Assembly (NCBI RefSeq): GCF_003569005.1
Contig: NZ_BCUR01000001.1
Coordinates: 1 to 64,000, forward strand
Length of the DNA: 64,000 bases
Source: Vibrio superstes
GTDB taxonomy: Bacteria; Pseudomonadota; Gammaproteobacteria; Enterobacterales; Vibrionaceae
Direction of reading: 5' to 3'
A program made the translations under genes and the position numbers. Position 1 is the first letter of the stretch. Each line of letters starts with the position of its first letter. Of this stretch, positions 1-9,068 are shown piece by piece. A model generated the notes under the pieces. The model did no database searches and had not been told where the DNA came from. It saw nothing but the letters and a program-made list of their open reading frames with translations.

Positions 1-772
1 ACTTCTCTTTTAGGCCGTCTAGGCGCAGGATGTGATCACCAAGCAATTCTGTCGTACCTTAATTACCAAGCGACTTTGTCATTACATTAACTACCAAGGG
101 ATTTGGACGGAACTCATTTAGCATACCTTTTAAAGCAATCAATCGAGCTTTAGAAGGGGAAAAGGGTGAAATTGGATCTACTTTTTCTCATGCCAGCAGA
201 GTGCTTATAAAGATCGACTTCCAACTGCGCTTTAACAACTATTTTTAATAGTTGGTGCTAGTCATATATCTAGGTTTACACGCAAAAGTCCCCAATTTTA
301 TTTTGATCCAGAATGGGTTGCCTTTCATTTCAGCAAAAGTGACTACAAATGAACCATGTGTTTGTTTTTAGTAGCAAAATACTAAATCTTGCCTTTGTGT
401 AAACCGCCCACAAAAAGCGGTAATTTTACGGTATTAATTAGATAATGTTTAACCTATTGTTCCTCAAGTTAGTGTTAAATTTGTTACGTCCGGTTGTTAG
501 GGTCTGTTGACCTTTTGCGATTAAATAACCTCAAAAGGTCAACAGACCCTAGTAATAGTCCTTTTTAATAACTAAGCGTTCATGCTCGAAGACAACACAA
601 ATTTGATGAATTCGTGTGTTCAAGTATTGTCTCGACCAATATGCAGTTCATCAGTCTTTACGCGTGAATTCCTATCATTACAACAGCACATAAACCAGTT
701 AATAAAATTTCAATCCGTATATTCACTCAAAAAAATATAGTTGCGACGCGCAATTAAACAAAAGCTTAAGGT
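1..772. other. Non-coding left edge
   Basis: I see no credible coding region here on either strand. The only clear structure is the inverted repeat at 499-550, listed separately. The last 100 bases are AT-rich and probably hold the promoter of the diguanylate cyclase gene that starts at 773, but I could not pick a convincing -35/-10 pair. Confidence 0.5.
499..550. repeat. Perfect 18-bp inverted repeat
   Basis: The arms agggtctgttgacctttt (499-516) and its exact reverse complement (533-550) flank a 16-base AT-rich loop. No T-tract follows, so it is not a typical terminator. One arm recurs with a single mismatch at 20025-20042. That suggests the end of a small mobile element or a MITE-like remnant; the assignment is inference. 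Confidence 0.6.
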
Positions 773-2413
773 GTGTTTAAATTGACCTCCAAATCAACCG
801 TTCGCAAAGACCTATTCAAAAGCAGTATGCTACTGACATTCTTGCTCATTGCGGTGATCGGTACTTTTGTGTCAAACGCGCTCTACGAGGTAGGTGTAAA
901 TAAAGCACACGAGGTTTTAAAACAACGAAATCTGGCTTTAAATTATCTTTTAGATGGACATTTTCGAGAAATAAGTAACTTTGTACTCGTGGTAGGACAA
1001 ACCGAAGTTGTTGCTTCTGCTAGCGAATCTGGCTCCGAAAAGAATGCAGAACTACTTAGGTTTTACGCCGATGTTTCAAACGCCAATGAACGCATAAGTT
1101 ACATTTACTCTGGGTATGAGAATGCCACAATGCTCATCAATGATTATGATCCCCCCGAAAACTATGATCCAACAAAACGGCCTTGGTATACCGCGGCAGT
1201 TGCATCTTATCCGCATATTTCAACAGGTCTGCCTTATCAAGAAGCAACTGACAACGAATGGTTAATAGCAACCAGTGTTGCATTCAAGGATGACAACGAA
1301 AATGTTATTGGGGTACTTTCAGTTGATAGTTCCGTTGCCAAAATACTCAACATACTGAAACAGCAAACAACCTCGTATCAATCGGATTATAGTTTCGTTG
1401 TAAATGGTGATGGAGATATCATCATTCATCCAGACTCAGACATGTTAACAAAGAATATTACTGACCTCGTAGGTCAAAAAATTAACCCCGATCAAGGGTA
1501 TTTTGACTACGAACTGGGTAAGGCGACAACGATTGGTTATACAAGTACGCTGAATAAAACAGGCTGGAAATTGATCACGGTAGTGAACAAATTCGAAATA
1601 GTAAATCCGATTATCAACGACGTCGTTCAAAACAGTGCTATAGCCGCATTGTTTGCTATTGTTCTCGGTTTATTACAAAGCAATGCATTAAGTAAACGCT
1701 TTTCTCTACCTCTAACAGAACTACAAAAGCGGTTAACCTACATAGTAGAAGGGTGCCCTGAGTCTATAAGTGCTTATCGCTACCCAAACAATGAAGTTGG
1801 GACTATTGCTCAAGAAGTTGAGCAACTTACAACTCAAGAGTTTTATACTAAATCTGTTGAACTTAAACGCCTTAATGACAAAACCAATCAAGCCTACTTA
1901 CTACTCGCACAAAAAAATGACGAGTTAAAAAGACTGTCATATACAGACCAACTCACAGCTTTGTCGAATCGTCACAAAATGGAGATTGAGTTGCAACGAG
2001 AGTACGAACGCTACCAGCGTTATTGTGACCCATTTTCACTCATTATGATCGACATTGATGCATTCAAGTCAGTTAATGATAGCTATGGCCATGACACTGG
2101 CGACGCCGTACTTCGTTCTATCGCTGAACGACTAAAAAACCATGTACGAGGCTTAGATATTGTCAGTCGGTGGGGCGGAGAAGAGTTTCTTATCCTTTGT
2201 CCTCAAACCAAATTGAACAACGCGCATCACTTAGCCAATAAACTTCGGCAGCAGGTTGAAGAGGTGCGATTTGACCATGTCGGTCGCATGACCCTAAGTG
2301 CTGGTGTCAGTCAAATACAACCAAGCGATAACCTAACTCACTTGTTAAAGCGAGCCGATAAAAATCTGTATCAAGCAAAGGATCAGGGGAAAAATAGGGT
2401 GGTCAGCAGCTAG
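773..2413 (+). CDS. Membrane-bound diguanylate cyclase (Cache sensor + GGDEF)
   Basis: This 546-residue protein probably makes cyclic di-GMP in response to a periplasmic signal. A membrane segment lies at about residues 18-40, followed by a periplasmic double-Cache-like region to about 280 and a second membrane segment at about 283-303. A linker leads to a GGDEF domain at about 385-545. The active-site loop is GGEEF at 468-472. The product-inhibition motif RxxD (R459-D462) lies exactly five residues before it, so feedback inhibition by c-di-GMP is expected. The start is GTG with a weak Shine-Dalgarno (taagg close by); a TTG at 782 is an alternative. It stands alone in the neighbourhood. A link to the polysaccharide cluster 10 kb away is possible but not shown by the sequence. 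Confidence 0.92.
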   Translation: MFKLTSKSTVRKDLFKSSMLLTFLLIAVIGTFVSNALYEVGVNKAHEVLKQRNLALNYLLDGHFREISNFVLVVGQTEVVASASESGSEKNAELLRFYADVSNANERISYIYSGYENATMLINDYDPPENYDPTKRPWYTAAVASYPHISTGLPYQEATDNEWLIATSVAFKDDNENVIGVLSVDSSVAKILNILKQQTTSYQSDYSFVVNGDGDIIIHPDSDMLTKNITDLVGQKINPDQGYFDYELGKATTIGYTSTLNKTGWKLITVVNKFEIVNPIINDVVQNSAIAALFAIVLGLLQSNALSKRFSLPLTELQKRLTYIVEGCPESISAYRYPNNEVGTIAQEVEQLTTQEFYTKSVELKRLNDKTNQAYLLLAQKNDELKRLSYTDQLTALSNRHKMEIELQREYERYQRYCDPFSLIMIDIDAFKSVNDSYGHDTGDAVLRSIAERLKNHVRGLDIVSRWGGEEFLILCPQTKLNNAHHLANKLRQQVEEVRFDHVGRMTLSAGVSQIQPSDNLTHLLKRADKNLYQAKDQGKNRVVSS

Positions 2414-2741
2414 ACAAAAATCAGTGTCTGAAAGTAAATAGGCAAGCTATTTCTGTAGTGCGTTATGAAACAACTAGGCTTTAATAGAGGTAGAAGTGAG
2501 CGTACTGAACCCGTCAGCAGTAGGTTTTTATCAGCATATGGATTTTGGAACAGCATCATCAAGACATTGCACCAAGTTATGCAACTTTTCCATACCTGTA
2601 GTTATCTGCGAATCACTAATTTAGGAGAGTCACTGACAAATTTCTGTCCCTAGACTTCCTGCAGCTATTTTCGCTAGCAATGACAAGGCTTCACATTTTC
2701 CAGCTTAAAGAACGCAAAAGCGCTCTTTATCTTGTTAAGTG
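2414..2741. other. Intergenic stretch, no supported gene
   Basis: A 62-codon open frame at 2465-2653 (+) has no good ribosome binding site and its translation resembles no family I know, so I do not call it. Nothing else stands out. Confidence 0.4.
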
Positions 2742-2915
2742 TCAGGCAGGTTGCTTGTCTCGGTAATAGAGAAATGCACTGACAACAAGAGATGCCACAG
2801 AAATGGCGAACACAGCATATATGCTTAAGATCCATGCGAGCGTGGCTGATAGAAAGGAAATGAATGAAAACATTCTGCTGAATGACATTACATGGCCTAG
2901 TTTTCTTCTTCTCAT
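2742..2915 (-). CDS. Small two-helix membrane protein
   Basis: This is a 57-residue hypothetical protein. I chose the ATG at 2915 because GGGAGG sits four bases upstream of it; a longer reading to 2972 has no such signal. The N-terminus is very basic (MRRRK), followed by two hydrophobic stretches at about residues 12-30 and 32-48, with a charged tail. That fits a small inner-membrane protein with two helices. I do not recognise a family. It is flanked by intergenic DNA and is not in an operon. Confidence 0.5.
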   Translation of the reverse strand: MRRRKLGHVMSFSRMFSFISFLSATLAWILSIYAVFAISVASLVVSAFLYYRDKQPA

Positions 2916-3161
2916 AACGCCTCCCAAAACTGAGTAGGTCGAGACAACATTGGTCTCGGATGACACACTCATCGTCTCAACTTCGTCACGTTTTTACCTA
3001 AATATGCAGCTAAATTTCTATCAAAAAAGATAGGAGTTTGAACCCGTAGACAGAATTTACCCTTAGCCGAACTAGGTATGAGATATAGGTAACTTAATTG
3101 TGTAGGGATAACTTCACAACTAAGCTAAGAGTATTTCGACAGCTCAAATCAAAGGCGACTA

Positions 3162-4121
3162 ATGACCATAACAGCAAAACGCTGGATCACTCTTTCGTCA
3201 GCAATACTAACTTTTTCTGCATGCGCTAGTGATACAAATAACTACTCTGGTTCTGGCAGCATTTCCCAAGGCGCAGCTAAGACCATTGAAGCGAATATTT
3301 TCGAGTGTGAGAATAGCCGCAGTCGGGTTGCAGGTATTGGTGAGATCACTGATTCTGAGGGTAAGGTTTGGACGGTTCCAGCAGAAAACAATTTTGCTTC
3401 TGCCCCTAAGGCTGTCGATTTATATGAAGAGTGTGCAGGTATTACACCGAAAAGCATCGCCGAAGTCGATCAGGGTTCGGTGCCCGTGGTTGTTGTAGAC
3501 CCAGATGGACAAGAAATCACGGGTTATATCTTTGCGGACAACTACTTTGAGCTGTATATCAACGGAGCACTTATCGCCGTTGATAGCGTTCCTTTTACGC
3601 CGTTTAACTCTAGCATTGTGAAGTTCAAGGTAAGTAAACCTTACACGATTGCGGTAAAGGTGATTGATTGGGAAGAAAACCTTGGATTAGGGTCTGAGGA
3701 CAATAGAGGTAAGGCTTTTCATCCAGGGGATGGGGGTTTTATTGCCAGCTTTAGTGATGGCACAGTGACCAATGCAGACTGGCAAGCTCAAACCTTTTAT
3801 ACGTCACCAATTTATGAACCCTCATGTTTAAAGGAAGTGAACGATCAACGCTTGTCAGATGGGTGTACCACAGAGGGCACCAACAATGGACAAGATGCTT
3901 ACGCTGTTCACTGGCAGATACCCAGTGATTGGATGGCTCAAGGGTTTGATTCGACCTCTTGGCCGAAGGCTAGTCTCTACACAGAAGATGAGATTGGTGT
4001 AAACAATAAGAAAGCCTATATGAACTTTATCGACAAGTTCAGCGGGGCAGGCGCTAGCTTTATCTGGTCAACCAATGTTGTTTTGGATAATGAAGTATTG
4101 TTGATATACGAAGTTAAATAG
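3162..4121 (+). CDS. Secreted lipoprotein of unknown function
   Basis: This is a 319-residue protein with a typical lipoprotein signal: a hydrophobic core, then FSAC with the lipidated cysteine at about residue 21. The mature part is acidic and rich in aromatic residues and glycine, with segments such as YFELYINGALIAVD that look like beta strands of a galactose-binding or carbohydrate-binding fold. I do not recognise a named family and the fold is a guess. Two downstream cysteines at about 224 and 237 could form a disulfide. The ribosome binding site is weak (aaaggcg). A strong terminator follows at 4151, so it is monocistronic. Confidence 0.75.
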   Translation: MTITAKRWITLSSAILTFSACASDTNNYSGSGSISQGAAKTIEANIFECENSRSRVAGIGEITDSEGKVWTVPAENNFASAPKAVDLYEECAGITPKSIAEVDQGSVPVVVVDPDGQEITGYIFADNYFELYINGALIAVDSVPFTPFNSSIVKFKVSKPYTIAVKVIDWEENLGLGSEDNRGKAFHPGDGGFIASFSDGTVTNADWQAQTFYTSPIYEPSCLKEVNDQRLSDGCTTEGTNNGQDAYAVHWQIPSDWMAQGFDSTSWPKASLYTEDEIGVNNKKAYMNFIDKFSGAGASFIWSTNVVLDNEVLLIYEVK

Positions 4122-4150
4122 AACGAATTTAGTGACACCTTCATAGAAAT

Positions 4151-4187
4151 AAGGCCTGAGAACAATAATGCTCTCAGGCCTTTTTGA
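4151..4187 (+). terminator. Rho-independent terminator
   Basis: An 11-bp stem (aaggcctgaga / tctcaggcctt) with a 10-base loop is followed by TTTTT on the plus strand. It lies between two convergent genes and probably ends the lipoprotein transcript. It may also serve the carboxypeptidase gene from the other side. Confidence 0.85.
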
Positions 4188-4202
4188 TTGCATCTAAACA
4201 GA

Positions 4203-5327
4203 TTACAACTCTGAAACGGTTGCCCAAACAGCGGCTAGCATGTCGTGGCCAAAAGCAACACTGCGATCTGGAGACCAGCCGTACAGTTCATCGGCATGGC
4301 TGATATGATCTTTAAACGGCATCTCGACAGTGTAAGACAAGCATTTAAACTGCTCTGCTACCCAGTTTGAACCCACAGTAAGGTTAGCTTTACCTGGCTC
4401 ATCTTTGTCGTAGCCTATTTCATCTTGGAATTCAGGAGTAATGGTGAGCAGTGCCTGTTTGAAGTGCTGCTCTAAACGCGCGATGCGTTCATTGTAAGAA
4501 GGGATGCCCTCACTACCTGCAACAAAGTTATAGGGAATCGCTTCGTCACCGTGAATATCCAAAAACATGTCCACGCCTGTTTCTAGCATGCGCTCTCTAA
4601 CTAGGAATACCTCAGGGCTACGCTCCATTGAAGGCGTTTGCCATTCGCGGTTAAGGTTAACACCTATACCATTGGTACGAAGGTGACCGCGAATACTACC
4701 GTCTGGGTTCATGTTAGGAACAACACGAATCACAACACTATCGAGTAGAGAACGACCCACTGTATCGGTTTCATCAAGCAAGCGTTGTAAGAAGCCTTCG
4801 ATAAACCACTCAGCCATAGTTTCACCTGGGTGCTGACGACCAATGACCCAAACGTTTTTCTTCTCAGGGCTTGGCTCACCAATAGTCAGTAGGCTGATGT
4901 CATTGTTGTCTAGCGTATGCCCAAGTGTCTCTAGCTTACACGCAGTGTGCGTTTGTGCGCTGTGCAAAAGGTCTTGATGGCGATCGTATGAGTAAGGCGC
5001 AAAATACGCAAAGTACATAGAGTCGTGCTCTGGAATGATATCAAACGTTAATTCGTTGCCATCAAACTGAGCAGGTATACGGAACCACTCCTCACGATCA
5101 TAAGAGGCAACCACATCGTAGTCACTCCAGCCTTCAGGATATGCGGAAGTCGCTAATTCACTGATGGTAAAATGGTGTGCTAGTTGCGCTTCGCTTTCTA
5201 AGCGAAAGTGAAACCATTGTGAAATTTCGGTCTGGTTATCAGCAGGTATAGTGAGTTGAATGTCTTGTGGAGAATCTGCTGATACAACATTGATGTTGCC
5301 GCTTTCGAAGTTACTGAAAATTTTCAT
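4203..5327 (-). CDS. M14-family carboxypeptidase (cytosolic CCP-like)
   Basis: This is a zinc carboxypeptidase of the bacterial cytosolic type related to eukaryotic Nna1/CCP proteins, 374 residues with no signal peptide. Zinc ligands are visible as H166 and E169 in the HPGE motif and H259 in DIHGDE. The catalytic glutamate is E335 in YTVEMPF. The N-terminal beta-sandwich that defines this subfamily precedes the catalytic domain (about residues 1-115). I chose the ATG at 5327 (MKIFSNFESGN), which matches the usual family N-terminus; a start 10 codons upstream at 5357 is possible. The substrate is unknown. It is a single gene. Confidence 0.9.
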   Translation of the reverse strand: MKIFSNFESGNINVVSADSPQDIQLTIPADNQTEISQWFHFRLESEAQLAHHFTISELATSAYPEGWSDYDVVASYDREEWFRIPAQFDGNELTFDIIPEHDSMYFAYFAPYSYDRHQDLLHSAQTHTACKLETLGHTLDNNDISLLTIGEPSPEKKNVWVIGRQHPGETMAEWFIEGFLQRLLDETDTVGRSLLDSVVIRVVPNMNPDGSIRGHLRTNGIGVNLNREWQTPSMERSPEVFLVRERMLETGVDMFLDIHGDEAIPYNFVAGSEGIPSYNERIARLEQHFKQALLTITPEFQDEIGYDKDEPGKANLTVGSNWVAEQFKCLSYTVEMPFKDHISHADELYGWSPDRSVAFGHDMLAAVWATVSEL

Positions 5328-5742
5328 GATGACGAACTTTTCGTGATTGAGTTGCAATTAGACTATCACATTTTGTGTGGTAACGATTACTGACTCTGCT
5401 TTTCATCTGTACTGGCAAAAATGAATGATGCTGTGATGTATCATCGATACGCTTATGTTTCATTGACCAATACATTGCCGTTGGTGCTTATAATCCTTGT
5501 TTCAACGTTACTGAGCATTTCGACATTAATTTAACGAGAGTAGCTTGTTGTACTTATTTTTGGGATCAAGCTGTATGTTCGTTCATGTTCTAAATTCCGA
5601 GTACTCTATTCACCATGATTTTTGAGGAAATAGCTGAGTGATCGACATTTATTACTGAGTAATGAACGAAAACACGGCACCTATTTTAATAGGTGCCAAA
5701 GAACGTAAATTCTCTGTCTGAGATGCATCACGTACTTTCATT
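5328..5742. other. Intergenic region with a small hairpin
   Basis: No gene is supported. A perfect 10-bp stem lies at 5676-5697 (ggcacctatt / aataggtgcc), just downstream of the minus-strand toxin gene that ends at 5743. It could act as a transcript end for that gene, though the following bases are only moderately T-rich. Confidence 0.45.
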
Positions 5743-6000
5743 TTAACGTTGGACCATTTGTGAGCGTACAGAAGCGGCACCTAATCGCGTAATTCGATAT
5801 GGGGTGCTTTGTTTTGAACTAATGAGTTTTTTCGTTTTTAGACGTTTAAATAACTCGATAGTGCAATCTGATAAAATATGACCCTCACGCGTGTAACACA
5901 TAATTTCTTTTATCTTTTTGTTGTCGTACCTTAAATATTGTATTTCGCCGCCTAGTGCCAGGATATGTAAGACTCTTTGTTCATGTTTAGATATATTCAT
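5743..6000 (-). CDS. yjhX: YjhX/TopAI-family toxin
   Basis: This 85-residue protein has exactly the length of Escherichia coli YjhX (TopAI) and shares its landmarks: an N-terminal MNxSxxEQ..LH.LA, a central CYxREGxxLxDCT, and then KxLKTKKLI with PYRI. In E. coli the protein inhibits topoisomerase I and blocks growth, and the neighbouring acetyltransferase-like YjhQ neutralises it. Here too a GNAT gene lies 106 bp upstream on the same strand, with a TetR gene beyond it. The ribosome binding site is purine-rich (ggaagagag). Family membership is clear; toxicity in this host is inferred. Confidence 0.85.
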   Translation of the reverse strand: MNISKHEQRVLHILALGGEIQYLRYDNKKIKEIMCYTREGHILSDCTIELFKRLKTKKLISSKQSTPYRITRLGAASVRSQMVQR

Positions 6001-6106
6001 TTAACTCTCTTCCTATTTATTTTGCGTTTACTTGATTAAGGTTTGGAATGAAATCAAGCATGTTGAAAGGAAGGGCTACTGGTAACGTAACCCTAAACTT
6101 TATCAA

Positions 6107-6613
6107 CTAAACTTGCTCACTCGGGTGTCCCCACATATTAGGTTCAGCATAGGGGCCTTTGACTGTTGACCTTGATGATCCAACATTCGCTAATGCGCCA
6201 GGCGTTAATTCGCGTGCAAACCAACATTCGAGTGGCGCTTTTGTTGCTACTGGCGGGCGAACCTGATGCGGTGTGTTGTAACGATTACCATAATGATGTG
6301 GTTCACCCATTACAAAAATCACGTCTGCCTCGAGTTGCTTTTCTGCCTCTTCCATTAATTGCGTTGCGTAACCTTGCCTCTGATATTCAGGCAGTACGGC
6401 TAATGGAGCTAAAACATAACACTTCAAATGTCTGGCTTCTTCTATGACAAGCGGTGTATAGCAAGCGTGCGCAACTCCCTTGTGTACGATAGAGAAACTG
6501 CCGTCTTCAATTAAGTCATTGGCAAATTGTGCATACAATTTGGCGTGTCTTTCATCGTAGAGGCCGCCAGCCTTTGCGAAGGATTCATACTGGATTTGAT
6601 AAGGTGTTTTCAT
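6107..6613 (-). CDS. yjhQ: GNAT acetyltransferase, probable YjhQ-type antitoxin
   Basis: This is a 168-residue GNAT-fold protein of the YhbS/YjhQ type. The acetyl-CoA binding loop is visible at about residues 90-102 (LAVLPEYQRQGYATQL), followed by VMGEPHHYG and a family-typical C-terminal end. It lies just upstream of the yjhX gene on the same strand, which matches the YjhQ/YjhX toxin-antitoxin pairing. A TetR-type operator sits 30 bp before its start, so its expression, and probably that of the toxin, is under the adjacent TetR. The symbol rests on context; a stand-alone acetyltransferase role is the alternative. Confidence 0.7.
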   Translation of the reverse strand: MKTPYQIQYESFAKAGGLYDERHAKLYAQFANDLIEDGSFSIVHKGVAHACYTPLVIEEARHLKCYVLAPLAVLPEYQRQGYATQLMEEAEKQLEADVIFVMGEPHHYGNRYNTPHQVRPPVATKAPLECWFARELTPGALANVGSSRSTVKGPYAEPNMWGHPSEQV

Positions 6614-6642
6614 GGTATTCTCTCTGTTTCTATATCCACTGA

Positions 6643-6658
6643 CTGAACGTGCAGTCAG
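6643..6658 (-). promoter_or_regulatory. TetR-type operator before yjhQ
   Basis: The minus strand reads CTGACTGCACGTTCAG. It matches the site at 7273-7288 at 13 of 16 positions and lies inside a perfect 10-bp inverted repeat (6636-6661, arms ccactgactg). It sits between tetR and yjhQ, 30 bp upstream of the yjhQ start, where a repressor would block transcription. Confidence 0.65.
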
Positions 6659-6668
6659 TGGATCTGTT

Positions 6669-6698
6669 TAAAAAAAACATGCACTTTATAGTGCATGA
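6669..6698 (-). terminator. Terminator of the tetR gene
   Basis: On the minus strand an 8-bp stem (catgcact / agtgcatg) with a 4-base loop is followed by eight Ts, 10 bases after the tetR stop codon. This separates tetR from yjhQ-yjhX, so the pair needs its own promoter. Confidence 0.8.
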
Positions 6699-6707
6699 GT
6701 TTTTGTC

Positions 6708-7253
6708 TTACTTATTGATATATTTTTTTGCAAATTCCCGCTTAACTTCTTCTATCGGGAATCCGTCGTTTAAAAGATAATTCATTGCAATGCCGTCGAT
6801 TTCTGCGATAAACATTTTTGTTACGACTTCTGGATTTTCATAACCCAAAGCTCGAAATACTTCTTCTGTCGATGATTGCAAACCTAGATAACGCTCTTGA
6901 ATTAAGTCTAAGAGCAATGCTCTAGTTTTGGGGTGAACCATTACACTAAAGTTAAACTGATATATTTTTCGATGCTCTGGTACTGTCATCCCATCAAAAA
7001 TAGAATCAATCATGGCTTCTAGTTTGTTCTCTGTTTTTGTCACATGCTGATCATTTTTGTCTGCTTCTTCAATGATATGGGTGATGTAAACAAATACTTC
7101 TCTTAACAGTTCATTTTTATTTTTAAAGTGATATATTACGAGCCCTTTTGAAATTTCTGCTTGACCACAGATTGCTGAAATTGGAGTGCTTTCAAAACCA
7201 TTTTCGGTAAACAGTTGTGTAGCCACTCTAATTATTTCATTTCGTTTATCCAT
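6708..7253 (-). CDS. TetR-family transcriptional repressor
   Basis: This is a 181-residue TetR regulator. The N-terminal helix-turn-helix covers residues 5-50, with the usual ATQLFTENGFESTPI...ISKGLVIYHFKNKNELL pattern. The rest is the helical ligand/dimer domain with no diagnostic binding residues that I can read. Matching palindromes lie before its own gene (7273-7288) and before yjhQ (6643-6658). It therefore probably represses itself and the toxin-antitoxin pair, and perhaps the MATE pump upstream. Its ligand is unknown. Confidence 0.88.
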   Translation of the reverse strand: MDKRNEIIRVATQLFTENGFESTPISAICGQAEISKGLVIYHFKNKNELLREVFVYITHIIEEADKNDQHVTKTENKLEAMIDSIFDGMTVPEHRKIYQFNFSVMVHPKTRALLLDLIQERYLGLQSSTEEVFRALGYENPEVVTKMFIAEIDGIAMNYLLNDGFPIEEVKREFAKKYINK

Positions 7254-7272
7254 TTTATCACTCTTTCACTTC

Positions 7273-7288
7273 CTGACCGGCCGTTCAG
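7273..7288 (+). promoter_or_regulatory. TetR-type operator before tetR
   Basis: The 16-base near-palindrome CTGACCGGCCGTTCAG lies 20 bp upstream of the tetR start. It shares 13 of 16 bases with the site before yjhQ, so both are likely bound by the same TetR protein (autoregulation). Confidence 0.65.
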
Positions 7289-7453
7289 TTGGTGTATAGT
7301 AAATAGTCTGTTATCTGAAGTCAACAGTCTAAATTTGATATCGAACTTAAAAACCGATGTTGATTCTTTATCTAATCTCTCTGGATTGTTCGAGTATGTA
7401 AGTAAAGACAATACAATGTCCGTGTCTTACAAGAAAACACGCACATTTATGAA

Positions 7454-8836
7454 TTAGCTCGAAATAGCGACCTTAGATGGTATTGCATCGCGGCGATTAA
7501 TGACATGTCGAAGTCTTAATAGCATTAGTACGGCTGCCACAGTTAACCCCAAAAGTATCCCAACCCAAAACCCTTTTTCTCCCATAGACGGAACTATGTA
7601 GTCAGTTAATCCAAGAATAACGCCTAAAGGGAGAGCAAGACCCCAATAGGAAGCAATCGCTAATATCATCGGTACTTTTGTATCTTTGTATCCACGCAGT
7701 GCGCCATTGGCCGATGTTTGCAGGGCGTCACTAAACTGATAAATAGCGGTTAAGGTGAGCAGCGTAGCGGCAGTTGCACTAATTGCAGGGTCTGAGGTGT
7801 ATAGCCTAATTAGAAATTCAGGAAACAAAAGCAGTGTTGTAACGGAGAGTAAGGATACCAATCCAGCGACCATAATACCTATTTTGCTACGACCAATGGC
7901 ACTTGATTCGTCTTTTTGACCCAACGCATGGCCAACACGAATGGTGATGCCAAAAGAGATACTCATAGGGATAACGTAGGTCAAACTTGAAATGTTTAAC
8001 GCAATTTGTGCTGCTGCGACATTCTCCGCACCAATACGTCCAATAAGAAGTGCAATGACCGCAAAAATGCTGCCACAAACCGCTATATTCATGCCAATAG
8101 GCAGGCCAAGTTTTAACAGGTGAATCATTTCGTTTAACTTGGGTTTTACGTCTGAAAAACGAATGATTTTTTTGTAGTGTTGATGACCTCTTATGTAGCA
8201 ATACAATAGACCTGACATCAACCAATACACCAAACTCGTTGCCCAACCACAGCCGACAGCTCCAAGTTCAGGAAACCCAAGCTTGCCGTAAATCAAAACA
8301 TAGTTAACAGGGATGTTAATTAGTAAACCTATTACGGAGACGATCATCGATACCTTGGTATTGTTCATTCCTTCGCAAAATCCATTAAGCGTATAAAACA
8401 GAGCGATACCAGGAACACCAAAAGCAAGAGCAAAGGCATAATCGCTAGCGATAGGAATGATTTCAGACGCTACGTCTATCCACTCTAATATTGGCTTGGC
8501 ATTAGTTAGGTAAGTAATAAGAAATAGACTAGCGAGTGAAACTAGCCATATCATCTGAAAGAACTCTACCGATATTTTTCCAAAGTCCTTAGCACCTCGG
8601 TGGTAGGCAACAACGGGGGTCAAAGCCATGATGATTCCCCTAAGTAACAATAGTACAGGCACCCAGAGACTGGTACCCAGGGCAATAGCCGCGAGATCCG
8701 CGGGACTTACTTGTCCAGCCATTGTCGTATCAACAAATCCCATAGCTTGGGTTGCGATTTGAGTCAGAATGATAGGAATGGATAGGTGCATTAATGCACC
8801 CGATTCACGGGTAAAGAGACGAAAATTAGTTAGCAT
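7454..8836 (-). CDS. MATE-family multidrug efflux transporter (NorM-like)
   Basis: This is an inner-membrane cation-coupled drug antiporter of about 460 residues with twelve predicted membrane helices. Two MATE halves are visible, with MGFVDTTMAGQ in helix 1-2 and GALRGYKDTKVPM in the second half, both as in Vibrio NorM. The length equals that of NorM, but the sequence differs enough that it may be a paralogue, so I give no symbol. I take the ATG at 8836; a GTG six codons upstream is possible and neither has a clear Shine-Dalgarno. The gene is upstream of tetR on the same strand, 200 bp apart. Confidence 0.88.
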   Translation of the reverse strand: MLTNFRLFTRESGALMHLSIPIILTQIATQAMGFVDTTMAGQVSPADLAAIALGTSLWVPVLLLLRGIIMALTPVVAYHRGAKDFGKISVEFFQMIWLVSLASLFLITYLTNAKPILEWIDVASEIIPIASDYAFALAFGVPGIALFYTLNGFCEGMNNTKVSMIVSVIGLLINIPVNYVLIYGKLGFPELGAVGCGWATSLVYWLMSGLLYCYIRGHQHYKKIIRFSDVKPKLNEMIHLLKLGLPIGMNIAVCGSIFAVIALLIGRIGAENVAAAQIALNISSLTYVIPMSISFGITIRVGHALGQKDESSAIGRSKIGIMVAGLVSLLSVTTLLLFPEFLIRLYTSDPAISATAATLLTLTAIYQFSDALQTSANGALRGYKDTKVPMILAIASYWGLALPLGVILGLTDYIVPSMGEKGFWVGILLGLTVAAVLMLLRLRHVINRRDAIPSKVAISS

Positions 8837-9068
8837 GGAAAGTCTAAACACCAATATAAATGCACCAGTGATGGCAGGATAGCGATGTGCATTTTAGGAT
8901 GTGCCTGTTGGGTGGCGTCAATATAAACACCTTGTTTATTTGGGTCAAGTATTGCTGAGGTGGCTAAGTTCCATTTCCTTTCTAGGCTGTGACAAACTAG
9001 CATAAGGTGAAGTATTCTAGAGAGAACAACTCTTTGCTAAAATAGGCGCTTTTATATTGGAAAACTTA

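Noticed and set aside
2465..2653. 62-codon open frame
   Set aside because: No ribosome binding signal, odd composition and no recognisable family.
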